Shown: positions 24,771 through 36,400, counted from the stretch's first letter. The stretch is 64,000 nucleotides of DNA from Megalobrama amblycephala (GCF_018812025.1 NC_063057.1:14904963-14968962); one strand, 5' to 3'. A program made the numbers and translations. The notes: generated by a model not told the origin, from the letters alone.

Positions 24771-25180
24771 TCTCTCTCTCTCCTACTGATATGCAAACAT
24801 ACAGCCACACGAGTTAAAGGATAATCTGTATTTGCTAAGAAACAGATACAAAGATAAATTCCCTGTCATTTTGTGTGCGATGAGGCCCCCGATTCGATTT
24901 ATAGATAAAAATCTTCAGGTCTTGAGGAACTTTGCCATGTTAAAAAAGCAGGAAACAAGTAATACTGTTTTTTAAAGTGACGATACACCCGAAAAAAAAA
25001 AGAGGTCATTATTTAATCACGCTCATGACATGACATCAAGCACCTTTCGCTCTTGCATGTAATCAGTTGTTACGGGGCGAATTTAGAAAGAAGCACAAAT
25101 GAGATTTGAGAGCCATGATGGAGATTTCCAATGTACTTAAATTTCAGCCTGATCCTCAAATTAAGTGATCATTTACCTTC
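24771..25180. other. No gene seen
   Basis: Short CT run at 24770-24782, then unique-looking AT-rich sequence. Confidence 0.45.
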
Positions 25181-25378
25181 AGAAGACTTGAAATTATAGC
25201 ACACCAATTATGTGGACCTTCTTTATGGTGCTTTTATTATGTTGCTTTGTACTTTTTTTTTTCACAATATGCTTTACTTTCATTGAAAAAGAGCAGCGTG
25301 TACATTTTTCAAAGCATCTCTTTTTATGTTCCACGGAAGAAAAAAGTCTGGAATGACATGAGGGTGAGAAATTTTCTT
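25181..25378 (-). mobile_element. Angel-like MITE fragment
   Basis: CTTCAGAAGACTTGAAATTA, TTTCATTGAAAAAGAGCAGC, TTATGTTCCACGGAAGAAAA and GGAATGACATGAGGGTGAGA are in family order. The terminal repeat is absent. Confidence 0.75.
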
Positions 25379-25585
25379 TTATCAAGTTTCAGTAAATGTT
25401 TTAGTAATTTTGTTATGTGATATTTAGTTTTTATTTGTTTTTATTTTATTTAGCTTTTTTTTTTAGTACTTAAACCTATTTTATTTAAGTTAGCTTAACT
25501 TTTTCAATCAAATATTTAGATTTTATTTTATTTCAGCTTTATTTCATTGAACAAAAATGATTTTTAATAGTTTTAGTTGACAACA
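25379..25585. repeat. AT-rich TTTTATTTTA-type degenerate repeat
   Basis: Repeated ATTTAGTTTTTATTT-like words. This is the reverse complement of the sequence class that surrounds the SINE at 30350-31080. Confidence 0.5.
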
Positions 25586-25859
25586 GCACTGCTTCTTCAA
25601 TGTCCGAATTGATATTTTTGGGTAAAGTTTAACCAGAAAAGTTTTACAACACGTTATAGTTGGGGTTCCAATGTATACAAAGTGGCAATGTAGACCTGTA
25701 TATATAGACATACACACATATGTGTGTGTCCAAGGTGAGAACAGTTAGTAAGTGGGACGAGAAGCTTTAGACATTACAGGGTGAAAGGCTCTTTGTTGGA
25801 GAGAGAAGAGGAAAGGGGTAGAGATGAAGGGGGGTTAGTCGAGCAGGATAATGCACTTC

Positions 25860-26200
25860 ATTGTGTTTTGTGGAGGAATGTGCAGAGGTATGGTTCAAAT
25901 CAATGCCCTGCACACTGCCATTGTCCCGCCCTTGCAGCCCCTTGCTACCTTGGCGACCCCCTGCCGGAATTAGCATGCTCCGCCCCCGAGCCTGCACTTG
26001 AAGGAAGAAAGCGATTAAACTGGACCTGAGGGTAATCTCTCCGTTTGTGTGTGCGACTGTGTGCTAGAGTGTGCGAGGCTCGATGTATAATAAGGAGCAG
26101 ACGTAAGATGGGGCCCTGCTCTAGTCTGCCATGACTTGGCCTTAATTAGAAGAGACACAAACGGTGGGGTAGTAAATTAGTACTGTAACCGTGCACAAGT
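25860..26200. promoter_or_regulatory. Candidate conserved non-coding block
   Basis: Repeat-free and richer in GC than its surroundings, with GGAATTAGCATGCTCCGCCC (25965-25984) and GGCCTTAATTAGAAG near 26140. An 82-codon frame overlaps it (25781-26029) but has no domain or splice context. Confidence 0.3.
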
Positions 26201-26529
26201 CACTCCAAACCAGACGCACACACAAACGCAGTCATCAGAGAAGGACTTCGAGGTCAAAGGCCACTGACTGAAAGACGAAAAAATGCCACGGGAGGCCCAC
26301 AGTCGAACCTTAAAACAGACAGAGACACAATACACACATTCAGCTGTATCCGATCTATATCTATTCCCTGCCCTCTTTCCTAAATACCAGCTTTCACACA
26401 CCAGGGCCAGAAGTATTTATAAGTGCAGCCCAGGCCGCTGTGAGAGAGTTTCGGGGTAGTTATGTGTTGTCATACTTACATTTGTTGACCTTGTGATTTT
26501 ATATTCAGCATTAAACATATTATATATAT

Positions 26530-26531
<2 letters not shown>
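26201..26531. other. No gene seen
   Basis: Unique-looking sequence with short CA patches before a long CA array. Confidence 0.45.
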
Positions 26532-26610
<79 letters not shown>

Positions 26611-26613
26611 ACA
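26532..26613. repeat. (CA)n microsatellite
   Basis: About 36 CA units, then one interruption and a short tail. Confidence 0.98.
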
Positions 26614-27227
26614 TATTATTATGGTATTGGTCCACTGGTTAGTTTTTAGGTTTATTTAAAGAATTATTCAATCACATGACTTGAGGCAAAGAATTTATGA
26701 ATAGATTCCTTCAACTAGGAATTTCAAACAATTCATTAAAAATGCATTAAAATGCAATCCATACATACAATGACTTTAATATATCTCTTCTATGAAATAT
26801 GAAATACTTTGGTATAATCTTTCATTATAATTTTGAAAAATAAAACTGCTTGTTAATATTTCAATAACTTTTGTCTACCAAATCAAAACCATACGGTCAA
26901 CCAACATGCAGGAACATTGAAAAAAAGAAAGAATTGGTTATAATAAACAATAATAGAGAGGACCACAGTTTCTATGCATGTTTTTTTTACCAAAATAAAA
27001 AAGTATCCACCTCATGCGAGCGTGTATGTTTGTATGCACATTTTGAAAATTTTATTCAGATGTGGCATTTCATTCATTTTATGTAATATCTCAAAATTTG
27101 AATAAAAATATGTGGAAGGAACACCATCTATTGATGAAGATCTGTCAAAATTGTGAGAATGTTTTTCTTTTTGTGAGGGCAAATAAAATTATACAACTGG
27201 TCTGAATAAAACCTTACTGTTGAGCCC
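26614..27227. other. AT-rich, no gene seen
   Basis: No recognised exon or repeat. Confidence 0.45.
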
Positions 27228-27280
27228 TGCACACACACACACAAACACACACACACACACACACGCACACACACACACGT
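27228..27280. repeat. (CA)n microsatellite with interruptions
   Basis: Two CA runs separated by AA and G interruptions, directly preceding dispersed repeat copy 2. Confidence 0.95.
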
Positions 27281-27552
27281 TGGGTTTTCATGTCTTGAGC
27301 ATTTCCATTGACATGGTTTTTATACTGTACAAACTGTATATTCTATGCCCTAACCCAAAATGTACTGCTAACCCTAACCATCACAGAAAAATATTTGCAT
27401 TTTTACATTTTTAAAAAACATCACTTAGAGTAATTTATGAGCCGTTTTCCTCATGGGGACCAAAAAAATTCCCCACAAGGATAAGGATTTCAGATATTGC
27501 CATCTTTTTGGAGACATTTTGTCCCCATAACGTAGGGTTTACCTGAACCACA
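27281..27552. repeat. Dispersed CA-flanked repeat, copy 2
   Basis: Shares with 4255-4523, in order: TTTTTATACTGTA, CTGTATATTCTAT, CTAACCMTMACC, TTTGCATTTTTACATTTTT, CCTCATGGGGACCAAA and ATTGCCATC..GAGACA. It ends at a CA run (27551-27561). Confidence 0.75.
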
Positions 27553-27589
27553 CACACACACTCACCTGTCTGTGTGGTGTGTTAGGAAT

Positions 27590-27760
27590 CAGGATGTGTG
27601 TAAGTGGTGGGGTTAAGGGGGAATGCAGGATTGACTATATTTAATTAGTGTCAGTAGATGTGTCCCAACGGAGATCACTAATTAGACTTTTACATGCTGA
27701 TGTAATTACCTGAGAGTGCTGAATATGTTTCATTTAATACAGCCCTCCCGTTTCTAAACA
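27590..27760. promoter_or_regulatory. Candidate conserved non-coding block
   Basis: Compact repeat-free sequence with three homeodomain-type words in 70 bases: ATATTTAATTAGTGTCAG, GATCACTAATTAGACTTT and GATGTAATTACCTGAGAG. Confidence 0.35.
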
Positions 27761-28394
27761 GCCGTTCCGCGCAGGTAACGTGCTCAACCTGTCTGTTTCT
27801 GAATACAGGGCTCTTTGATGTGGCTCCTTCGAGAGGCACTCAGCTATGTCTAGCCACATGGCCTTGTAGAACAGCACAACATTGAGGCCAGCCTTGTACA
27901 AACAAGACACTGTGGTACGGACGCAAACTGAGAACACATCCTGACTCTTTATACAGGCCTGTCTTTGTGACAGAGTGGAAGGGCCTACAGCGCAGCTCTG
28001 CAAGAAGGCCCATCCCAGTCCCTCAGATAAAGAACCCTCTACTTCAACTCCACAAGAGGACTTAAATAAAAAATTCTGTTACCATTTACTTATGCTCATG
28101 CAATTTCAAACCTGTTTTAAAGATGTGGTCAGATTAGCATATTTCGGCATAATTTTGCAAGGAAAAAAGTTTGTCTCCTGTCAGCAGTTTATGAAGCACA
28201 GCTCACACAGAAGTCACTTTAAAACCAAGCAGCATCGCAAATCCATGTGACCAACTTTGACCAGTTGCGAAATCTGTGTGGGGAAAGCTTTCATCCTCGC
28301 ATGTAATTTGCAATTGAGTGGATTCCTATTGAAATGACTGGATTTTGCCCCCAAAAATTTGCCAATCAACACTAAATGTGACTGCACCTTAAGT
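27761..28394. other. No gene accepted
   Basis: Unique-looking sequence. The 89- and 91-codon frames overlapping near 27975 on opposite strands show no domain and no strong splice signals. Confidence 0.4.
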
Positions 28395-28650
28395 GATTAA
28401 CTTCTTACATTTTGGTCTGTTTATTATGTTACGCTATTGCAAGGCTTCAGAAGACTCATATGTACATTATCTACTTCATTTTTACGTTTGACAACCCCTG
28501 TCCACCATATTCTTTCACTGTATGGAAAAGAGCAGCATGAACATTCATCAAAACTTCTTCTTTCGTATTCAAATTATAAAAGAAAGACAAATGAGTTTGA
28601 CGAGACATTATGGTGAGAAAATGATGACAGAATTTTAATTTTTAAGTAAA
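28395..28650 (-). mobile_element. Angel-like MITE half-element
   Basis: AAGGCTTCAGAAGACTCATA, TGTATGGAAAAGAGCAGCAT, GAACATTCATCAAAAC, GTGAGAAAATGATGACAGAA and TTTTAATTTTTAAGTAAACT are in family order; the terminus is degraded. Confidence 0.8.
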
Positions 28651-28839
28651 CTACGCATCCACATCTCATAACGGGCTTCTTAGCAATGGCTTTAGTGTGC
28701 AGGAGGGGCTCATTTCCCCAGACATAAATATTTAATTGAGACTGTTTTGTATGCGAGCACGACACCTCCATGCAATTCTGTTAATCTGCTTGGTGACAAT
28801 AACAATTGTGAAAGACTCCTTAAGCATACAATTGAATTG

Positions 28840-29400
28840 AATCGAAATTGGAATGCCTTCCATACGCAATGAGGATTTGGCGGCAAACCAAGCGAATCCC
28901 ACACAAGAAAGTTTAGTGCGGAGGCGCCGCCACAACTTGACATCTCACACCAGTCTGCCATTATTGCAGCACTTTTCACAGCGGTTGTGGGCCCTCGCGG
29001 CTCGTCGCTCGCTCAGACCGCAGCAGTGCCCTGGCCCCTAACAGACACTGCGCGGCCATGCGGCGTAATTTAAAGGTTCGTTTTAATTGATTTCTTCCCC
29101 GAGAACATGTTTTCCGCCTCAATACAACCCTTTCTTTTCCTCGGCGTAACACACTCTCCGACTGGTTTTTGTTGTGTGCATTTTTTTTCCCCTCTTCCTT
29201 CTCCCCTCCTCTTTCTTCCAGTTCAGTCGAAAGTGCATTAGCTTCCAAACAGAGTAATGTCGGTTCGATTGTGAATCGATTGTACTCACCTCCCCACCAG
29301 CCCCTCCGCTTGAGGGGAAGAAAGGCTAAAGGGAGGGAGAAGTGTTTGTAAACAGTGCCATGGCAACCGCTGTCTCTCTGACATTGGAGCAGAACCCCTG
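28840..29400. promoter_or_regulatory. CpG-rich candidate regulatory block
   Basis: 28915-29075 is CpG-dense (GGAGGCGCCGCCAC, CTCGCGGCTCGTCGCTCGCTC, GCGCGGCCATGCGGCG), unusual for this AT-rich window. AT-rich, repeat-free sequence with TTTTAATTGATTTC and GATTGTGAATCGATTG follows. It could be a developmental enhancer or an alternative promoter. No exon is called. Confidence 0.4.
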
Positions 29401-29765
29401 AAGAATGGCTCGTTTTTTTATTCTACACCAACTTGTATGAATGTCCTAATATTACTGACACAAACGCAAATAGAAACAATTACACAAACACACAAAACAT
29501 AAATTCACATAAAAGTACATGGACACACAGACATCAACATGTATAAATGCTCGCATTAATACACACGTGCACACAGTAGAATGTGGAAACATTACATATA
29601 TCCACTACAAAGCATGTTCACCATTAAATACTGTACAGCAAAACTTGGACATGTTATGAAGAAAATGTCTGTGCACTTACTAACATGATAAAGTGTTGTG
29701 TAAATGGTTGCTACATGGTTGCTAAGTGTTTTTTAACATGTTGCTAGGGTGTTTGCTTACTTATC
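29401..29765. other. No gene seen
   Basis: AT- and CA-rich sequence with TGGTTGCTACATGGTTGCTA words near 29706-29725. Confidence 0.45.
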
Positions 29766-30345
29766 AAGAAGACCTCAGATGACCAACACCTATGAAGAGA
29801 CGACGCCAACTCCTACGAGGACTTCAGAAGATGCAATCATCTGGATCAACATGCACATTCCCAAATTTCTATATATCCTAATTATTGTTAATATGATGAC
29901 TTCAGATGCAAAAGCCTCTAAGTGCCATTTGAAATTTTCTTCTAAAATTTTTATCAAGCTTGTATGTTTAGGGTCATTTATTTCATTCTAAGGCAATTAA
30001 TAGGACCTTTTCGTTGCCATTAGAGTGAAATTACTGACCCTAAACATACAACTTTGATAAAAATGCTCAGTTTTCTTCTAAAACTTCAGATGGCACTTAG
30101 AGGTTTTTGCATCTGAAGTCTTCATATGTAATTCATTTTTCCAGGAGCTCATTGCTTCTACCTTCAGTTAAACTGCTAACAGTGATTGTAAGTTAACTGC
30201 CTAAATTATTACATTATTTGCTTACTGCATTCTTTAAATTGTAATGTTGACATGCATTCTCTGTAAAGCTGCTTTGAAACGATATGTATCGTGAAAAGCG
30301 CTATACAAATAAATGTGAATTGAATTGAATTGAATTGAATTACTG
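29766..30345 (+). mobile_element. LINE/SINE 3' region, interrupted by a MITE
   Basis: The left part has AAGACCTCAGATGACCAACA and GAGGACTTCAGAAGATGCAA. The right part (30128-30345) ends GTAAAGCTGCTTTGAAACGA, AAGCGCTATACAAATAAATG and a (GAATT)n tail. The tail recurs at 9790-9862. The two parts are separated by the inverted element at 29892-30127. I take them as one retroelement copy split by an insertion. Confidence 0.6.
29892..30127. mobile_element. Foldback MITE nested in the retroelement
   Basis: The left arm starts GACTTCAGATGCAAAAGCCT and CTAAGTGCCATTTG; the right arm ends AGGTTTTTGCATCTGAAGTC. GTATGTTTAGGGTCA is mirrored by TGACCCTAAACATAC. The arms are about 100 bases each. A related, longer copy lies at 40941-41526. 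Confidence 0.9.
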
Positions 30346-30349
30346 GTTC

Positions 30350-31080
30350 AATTCAAAAGAGCACAATCCAGTGTTATTAAAATGAATAAAAACTAAAGGA
30401 AAACATTTTTGCTAACTGAAATAAAAACTAAAATAAGGTAAAAACTCAAAGTAAAAAAATGGTATAGCCAAGTATGGTGTCCCATACTTGTAATTTGTGC
30501 TCTGCATTTCACTCATTTCCATCCAAGTGCATATACACATCAGTGAGTATTGAACATACAAACACTGGAGCAGTGGGCAGCCATTTTTGCTGAGGCACCT
30601 GGGAGTGATTGGGGGGTTAGGTGTCTTGCTCAAGGGCACATCAATTGTGGGTAATGAGAGTGGAAGAGAGTTTATTCAGCCACCCCACCTACATTTCCTA
30701 AGACTCGAACCCGCGACCCTCAGGTTACAAGTTCAACTCTCTAAAGATTAGGCCACAACTGTCCCAAGTAAAAAAAAGTAAAACTTTTTGTGACCTCAAA
30801 GCAAACTGAAATAAAATAAAATGTATTCATTTTAGTTTTGATATTTCAGTGTACATTGTATATAACATTTGTATAAATATAACAAATAAATGAAATAATG
30901 AAATAATATTTATATTAAATAATAAATTAAATAATAATTAAATTAATGAATTAAAGATAAATTTGGCAGCCCTAAAATATCAAACTAAATATTAAATACT
31001 ATTAAACTAAAATAAAAAACAAAACTGAAAAAAAGTCAACAATAACAAAGGGAAAACTACTAAAAACAGAATTGAAATGA
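30350..31080. repeat. AT-rich (AAAACTAAAAT)-type degenerate repeat hosting a SINE
   Basis: AAAACTAAAAT-like words recur on both sides of the SINE (30400-30445 and 30785-31075). Confidence 0.6.
30461..30765 (-). mobile_element. tRNA-derived SINE (V-SINE/HE1-like), near full length
   Basis: On the minus strand it starts with a tRNA-like head: box A TGGCCTAATCTTTAG (30755-30741), box B GGGTTCGAGTC (30712-30702). The body carries GTGCCCTTGAGCAAG-related sequence, and the tail ACCATACTTGGC. The layout matches vertebrate V-SINEs (HE1, DANA, HAmo in carps). AAGTAAAAAAA lies on both sides (30449-30459, 30766-30776) as a probable target duplication, although that flank is low in complexity. Confidence 0.9.
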
Positions 31081-31098
31081 CTGATAATCGGTCGTTTG

Positions 31099-31140
31099 GT
31101 CAGTCGGTCAGTCAGTCAGTCAGTCAGTCAATCAAATCGG

Positions 31141-31214
<74 letters not shown>
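31099..31214. repeat. (CAGT)n then (CAAT)n tetranucleotide array
   Basis: About 7 GTCA units followed by about 19 AATC units. The one-letter change suggests one array arose from the other. The 73-codon Ser-Gln/Asn-Gln-Ser-Ile frame here is spurious. Confidence 0.97.
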
Positions 31215-31216
<2 letters not shown>

Positions 31217-33031
31217 TTGGTAATAACACTGCCCCAAACCAATTGGATTTGGTATTTTGGGTCTTGGAAATAACTCAGGATGCCCACCAGGTAAAAATCG
31301 CACGTCTGATCACCTAGAAAAGTAAAAACACACATCCCACTCCACATTATTTGAGGAATCTTCATGTCCATACAATAAATTTTGGTAAGTTTAATACAGA
31401 GGACTATGGATTTGTTCAAATGAACTTTAAAGGTTTAAAGGACCTAACGTGCTTAGCGTGACTGTATGGTCAACGAACAGGGAAAGGTACATTGTCTGTC
31501 TCACAAACTACAATGTCCAATTCTCAGACTGCACAAACAAGCCATAAAAATACCAGAGGGACACACAAAATCCCCCCAGATTCAACCCCCCCCAACCCAA
31601 CCCTGCCCTATACCCCTCTCTCGTCTCTTTGTTACAAAGAATGCTATTCAGTACCCAGTGACTTCTCTTACACGGCAGAGGCCATCTTAATGAACAATAG
31701 ACTGCATGGAAACAAAAGGCAGATTATTAAGTTGGAAGATGAGGGGGGAGGCATGTGAGAGTGAGAGAAAGTGACAGCGATAGAGAGAGGGAAAGAGAGA
31801 AACGTGGCAGTCTCTATGGCCAGCCACACATCTGGTGGCCATGTGTGGCATTGAGTGCTAATGATGGTCTTCCTGAACTCTCCACAATTAGCCGTGGCCC
31901 AGAGAGAGCGTCTCTCCACAGCCCAGCAGAGGAGGGGGGTGGCAGGGCTGCCGCCACTGTCCGTCTCTGGCCTTCAAAGAGCGGACACTTCCATTTCCAC
32001 CATCAGTGGTTCAAAACTAACTAACAACCCATAAAAGTCTTTAACAGTCCTCTGCAGTGCTTTGAACAGACAACTAGTCATGATTCAAGCAGCCAGTGAA
32101 AAGAACTAAGTAATAAAAAGTTTTAAAAGATAACAAAAACATTCCTTGCGACATGAGGAAGATTACGGCATCCACGTGCATGACCCGCTCTTTGGTTCTC
32201 GCTCAAAAGAAACTAATATCCAATACGCCGAAGGCAACACGTCCGCTATGAGCGCCAATGAAGACGTTAATTTGTCAACTTTACAAAAAGCATAGAGTCA
32301 ATTTGTCTGAGTCTGTGTTCCAAATAACCGCGGTGAACTCGCTTGTGCGCTCACAGGCTCCTGGATTCTTGAAGGGGGCGACAACTGGTCAAGGTTTCCA
32401 TCCATTTCATTCACCATGACACTCAATACAATTTCAGCCGTTTTGTATAAAAGTGTGGGAGGCTTTCTTCTCAGGAGATTGGCTCCAGATATGAAACCAT
32501 CATGGTGATACAAATAGAAGATGGAGAAGAAAGCAAAACGAAAGAGACAGAAAGGGGCAAGGGCTGGGGGGATTCGAGAAAAAGAAGAAGATAGATGGAG
32601 AAATGCTGAGAACTTTAACCTGTTAATCAAATTGTGCTGCAGAACATGATGCTTTCAACAAAGATTTCATTGATTTATGGTGGTCTCCGAGTCTGAGATC
32701 ACAACAAAAATCTAACAGAATAAACTGAAGTTTTAGGGTTTTGTAAACAAAAAAGCACACCGTGATCATGTGACTCACTTTGGATCATTCTCAAATCATG
32801 CGGAATATACAAGATGTAACAACAAAAAAATGACATTATCTCTTTTCAAAATAAGGTTTAGGAGTTTTCAAACTACATACAGTCTGAGGTTCCTGTCAAC
32901 ATCCACACCTTAGATTCCTGCCTCACATATGTTTGTGTGCGTCTCCAAGTTTCGGAGAGCCACGGGAAATGAACAGAGGGCTCCACCATTCAGTCATTTT
33001 CACTTTCCGTCTCTCGTTCTCCATTTTTCAG
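31215..33031. other. No gene accepted; partly repeat-free
   Basis: The stretch at 31820-31990 (CTGGTGGCCATGTGTGGCAT, CACAATTAGCCGTGGCCCAG) is repeat-free and could be regulatory. The frame at 32298-32630 lacks domain signatures. Confidence 0.4.
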
Positions 33032-33253
33032 AGTGACTGCGCACAGAGGGAACAGTGCGAGATCAATACAGCTGAACTTCAGCCTTCGATCTCCTCAGTG
33101 CCACACCGTTACCACGGAGACAGCAGCTCTGGTCCCCAAGCGGCGGCAACCGCTGAGGTGAATGGCTACGTGCCCAGTGATCAGAGGTTTGTGCAGTTAC
33201 TTTGCACTCTAGGTGCCAAAATCTTAAGGGCTTTAAACAAGGCATCGATGGAG
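33032..33253 (+). CDS. Candidate internal coding exon, unidentified
   Basis: A pyrimidine-rich acceptor (ctctcgttctccatttttcag, ending 33031) precedes 222 bases that are fully open in one frame as 74 codons. A consensus donor follows (GAG|gtaagaa, 33254). Both junctions are phase 0. The peptide begins S-D-C-A-Q-R-E-Q-C-E and ends with a helix-like segment F-V-Q-L-L-C-T-L-G-A-K-I-L-R-A-L-N-K-A. I recognise no family. No partner exon on the plus strand was found, and the strand is opposite to sox5. It could be an exon of an unknown gene or long RNA, or a regulatory block that is open by chance. Confidence 0.35.
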
Positions 33254-34756
33254 GTAAGAACAGTATGCTAACAACCTTCTGATGTGTTAACTGAGTTAAA
33301 TTAGGCTTTTATGAGTTCCTGCGGGAATTCCAGTCTTTCAGCATAGGGGGTTTCCTCTGAGTAGACCCGATCTAGACTCACAAAGCTAGACTTTAGACAA
33401 TCGCAGCAAAATCTGGTCCGCTTTGTAGCTCATTTTGTCTAAGAACTGCCTACATAAATAGGAAAAGATAATCTGACTATATAAAGTGAATGTCCACAGT
33501 TTGTTTCCATTCTGATGAACTTTAAATCCAAAAGGTCCATTAGGACCAAAGCAGTCAAATGAGGCATCTACAGTACCTAACTCCATATCATGTATTGCCC
33601 ATTCAATATTACTATTGACATTCATATTATTATTATTATCTATCAAGATTTAATCAGAATTCAACAACAGAATCATCTTGCATGGGTGTGCATTGTGCTT
33701 GTGTGTGCGCGGCCGTCCTGTTCACAGGCCCGACTCGACAATGAGCGTAATTTGATTTGTGACATCTTCACTGTCATCTTGGTGTGGAGATCAAATTTTC
33801 AAGCCAAATGACCGCAGCAAGCATCCACTTCCTCTGCTGCCATGGCGACGAGCTGCCACGGTGACATGGAAATATGGGAGCATCACAACAGATTACTGAC
33901 ACAGTTTGTAGAGCAAATTTACTTTTCAACATTTTTTATAGGACTTATCAGATTTAAAAATGCATTTTCAACAGCTTTTTGTAATTTTTTTTATAAAGTT
34001 GTTATGGATAGGAATAGTTTACAGGTGATAAAAACCTGTCCCATAGCATGAGTAACACACACACACACACACACACATGTTTGTGTGTGCATGTGGATAT
34101 CATTTGAGTTTATTTACAGCACCTGTAATAGATAATAGAATTCAAACAATCACGTTAAAATAAGTTACTTAGGCTAAAATACAAAAGAAATGCATTATGA
34201 TTCAGATTCTTCACAAATCATAATAAATCTCTCATAATGCCTTTGTTTCGGTGTGTGGGTCAGGTTTTGCTGGCATTGTGCTGACAAGGAAAGTAAGACC
34301 TGAAATCAGCTTAATTACACTAATAAATTATATTTTGATGAAAATTAATGTAATGAACTAATGGAATATCTTAGTGAAAACCTAAAACGAGGGTTCGGTT
34401 TAGGGTTAGTTCTAGGATTAGGGGATAGAAAATATTATTAGCTCAATACAAAGCAATGGAAAGTGTATGACAGGAAAACAAACAACATGAGAGAGACAAC
34501 TGTGTTGTGAACTTTGCACTTTAGGGCCTGTTAAGGGGCAGGACTGATAGCTGGTCAGACTGACAGACCCAATCGATAATATTTCCAATTCTCCGCACAC
34601 AAACTACACAGTTACACACTAGTATGTGAACACACAAAAAATTTCTGCTCATTTCAGCTTTACAATTTCAGGATAAAAGAGCCTGAGTCACAGAACAGTT
34701 AAAAAATATAAATAAATAAAAATAAATAAAAAATTACACACAATTTTATATATAAA
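33254..34756. other. No gene seen; (CA)n at 34051-34076
   Basis: AT-rich unique-looking sequence. Frames at 33386-33646 (-) and 33590-33811 (+) show no domain. Confidence 0.45.
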
Positions 34757-35708
34757 TGGGTCATTGACGAATAAGAATAATTGACGGTTTTTAAAAGTGT
34801 AAAAAAACATAATGGAGATAAAATTAATTGAGGTTTTATTAAGTGTTAACAATGAGATTAAGTGGTTTTTAATAATCAATTAAGACTGCTTTTGTCATTT
34901 TCACAAGATGGACAAAATTTTTCACCAAAAATGCCATTTGGTTTAACCAAAATTTCGGTTTTACCGAATGACATTTTTGGTTATACCAATGACGATATTT
35001 CCAAACAATGCTAACAGGCTGATATCTAGCTAGCTAGCAAATTAGCTTAAAGGACAATCAAACATTTTATATTTAGTACAAGTTTTTAAAATATTACATT
35101 TTCCATGTTTTATAGCTGTTGTACCAAATGACCTGATGTTTTGGGACATGCGTATGAGCAAATGAAAACATGAATTTTTCAAATAGTTAAAAGAAAGTTA
35201 GTTACTTTGCCAGGACCATGTGGTCCTTTGCAGGTGTCTGAATGATGTCACATCCTGTCACATGATATTGATTGCATAACTTGATCCAAAATGGTCCCTT
35301 TATATTGGTTACTCTGAATGACATCAATGAAATTCATTTTTTCAGACATTCTTTCTCATAAAGCAACAACTTCTACACATAATTTTAATATCATTTTGCT
35401 CTATGTTGATATATGATGTTATAAAATTATGCCAGAATAAAAAACAAATACATTTATTATATTTTAAGATACACAAATGAAATGGCTGTATTGGCTTTTG
35501 GACGGTTAAACCGAATGACCTTTTGACAATTCAAAATCTTTAAAATACCTTTATATGTAGCAAAATATAATTAAAACCTTTTGGATTCAATAAAAGAGAT
35601 CTAGTTGTACTACTTTACATACTTTGGATGTCATATCTTTGTTTTTTATTGTTATTATTAAGGCCTTTGGACAAAAAAAAAAAAAAAATGACACATCACG
35701 TCATTGAC

Positions 35709-35711
<3 letters not shown>
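34757..35711. mobile_element. DNA transposon with TGGGTCATTGACG ends
   Basis: The left end TGGGTCATTGACG (34757) and right end CGTCATTGACCCA (35699-35711) are perfect 13-base inverted repeats, about 950 bases apart and flanked by AT/TA-rich sequence. The interior repeats an ACCRAATGAC word at least four times (34963, 35125, 35508 and a variant at 35326). No transposase remains. The superfamily is undetermined. Confidence 0.75.

Positions 35712-35750
<39 letters not shown>
35711..35750. repeat. (TA)n microsatellite at a transposon end
   Basis: About 20 TA units starting at the terminus of the preceding element. Confidence 0.97.
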
Positions 35751-35756
<6 letters not shown>

Positions 35757-36400
35757 TATACTCTATGTATATATACACTTGCTAAACAAGCATTCAAGTC
35801 AAAACAAAGTTCTATATAAATTATAAATGTTTTAAATGATTGCATAATACTTTCGTGTTTTACTGGTTATTTAAATTTTTCTGGTGAAAAAGTATGTCTA
35901 CAAGCTGTTTAATTAAAAAAATGTATACTGTATGAAGTGCCTGATAAAAACCGTTTAAGGTTATAGAACCTTTTCTTCTAAGAGTGCAGAGTCACACAAA
36001 CAAGGAAAAATTCCATTGCTTTTAAATACTAGCACTCTTGGAAAGCTGCTCGACCAATAAAATTCGTGAGCAAGAACTAACTGTTGTACAACAACAACAA
36101 CAACAACAACAACAACAGACGTCTAGGTGTGTCCTCATTTAAATAGCCAGGCAAAGTGTAGGTGTGTGTATGAAAAGTGCCACTGCTCTCATTAAAGCAG
36201 AATGCAGGACGGCCACTGCAGCAAGTGACACAGTTTAAGAGGGAATCATATTCTTGATAAACATTACAGAGATAGAGAGAAAAGGATGGGCAAGACAGAG
36301 ACAAAGTGAGTGTAAACGTGTATGTGTGTGTGTGTGTGTGTGACCATGGTGATGGAACTGTAGATCCTCTTTGCTCTGGCACTAAAACAACCATCTGCTG
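35751..36400. other. No gene seen; (CAA)n at 36089-36117, (TG)n at 36325-36341
   Basis: AGAACCTTTTCTTCTAAGAG (35967-35986) looks like an isolated MITE terminus. The rest is unique-looking. Confidence 0.45.
36089..36117. repeat. (CAA)n microsatellite
   Basis: About ten CAA units. Confidence 0.95.

Noticed and set aside
30741..30765. Functional tRNA gene at the SINE head
   Set aside because: The tRNA-like head continues into a SINE body and tail, so it is a retroelement.
31096..31317. Ser-Gln / Asn-Gln-Ser-Ile repeat protein
   Set aside because: Pure translation of the CAGT/CAAT microsatellite.
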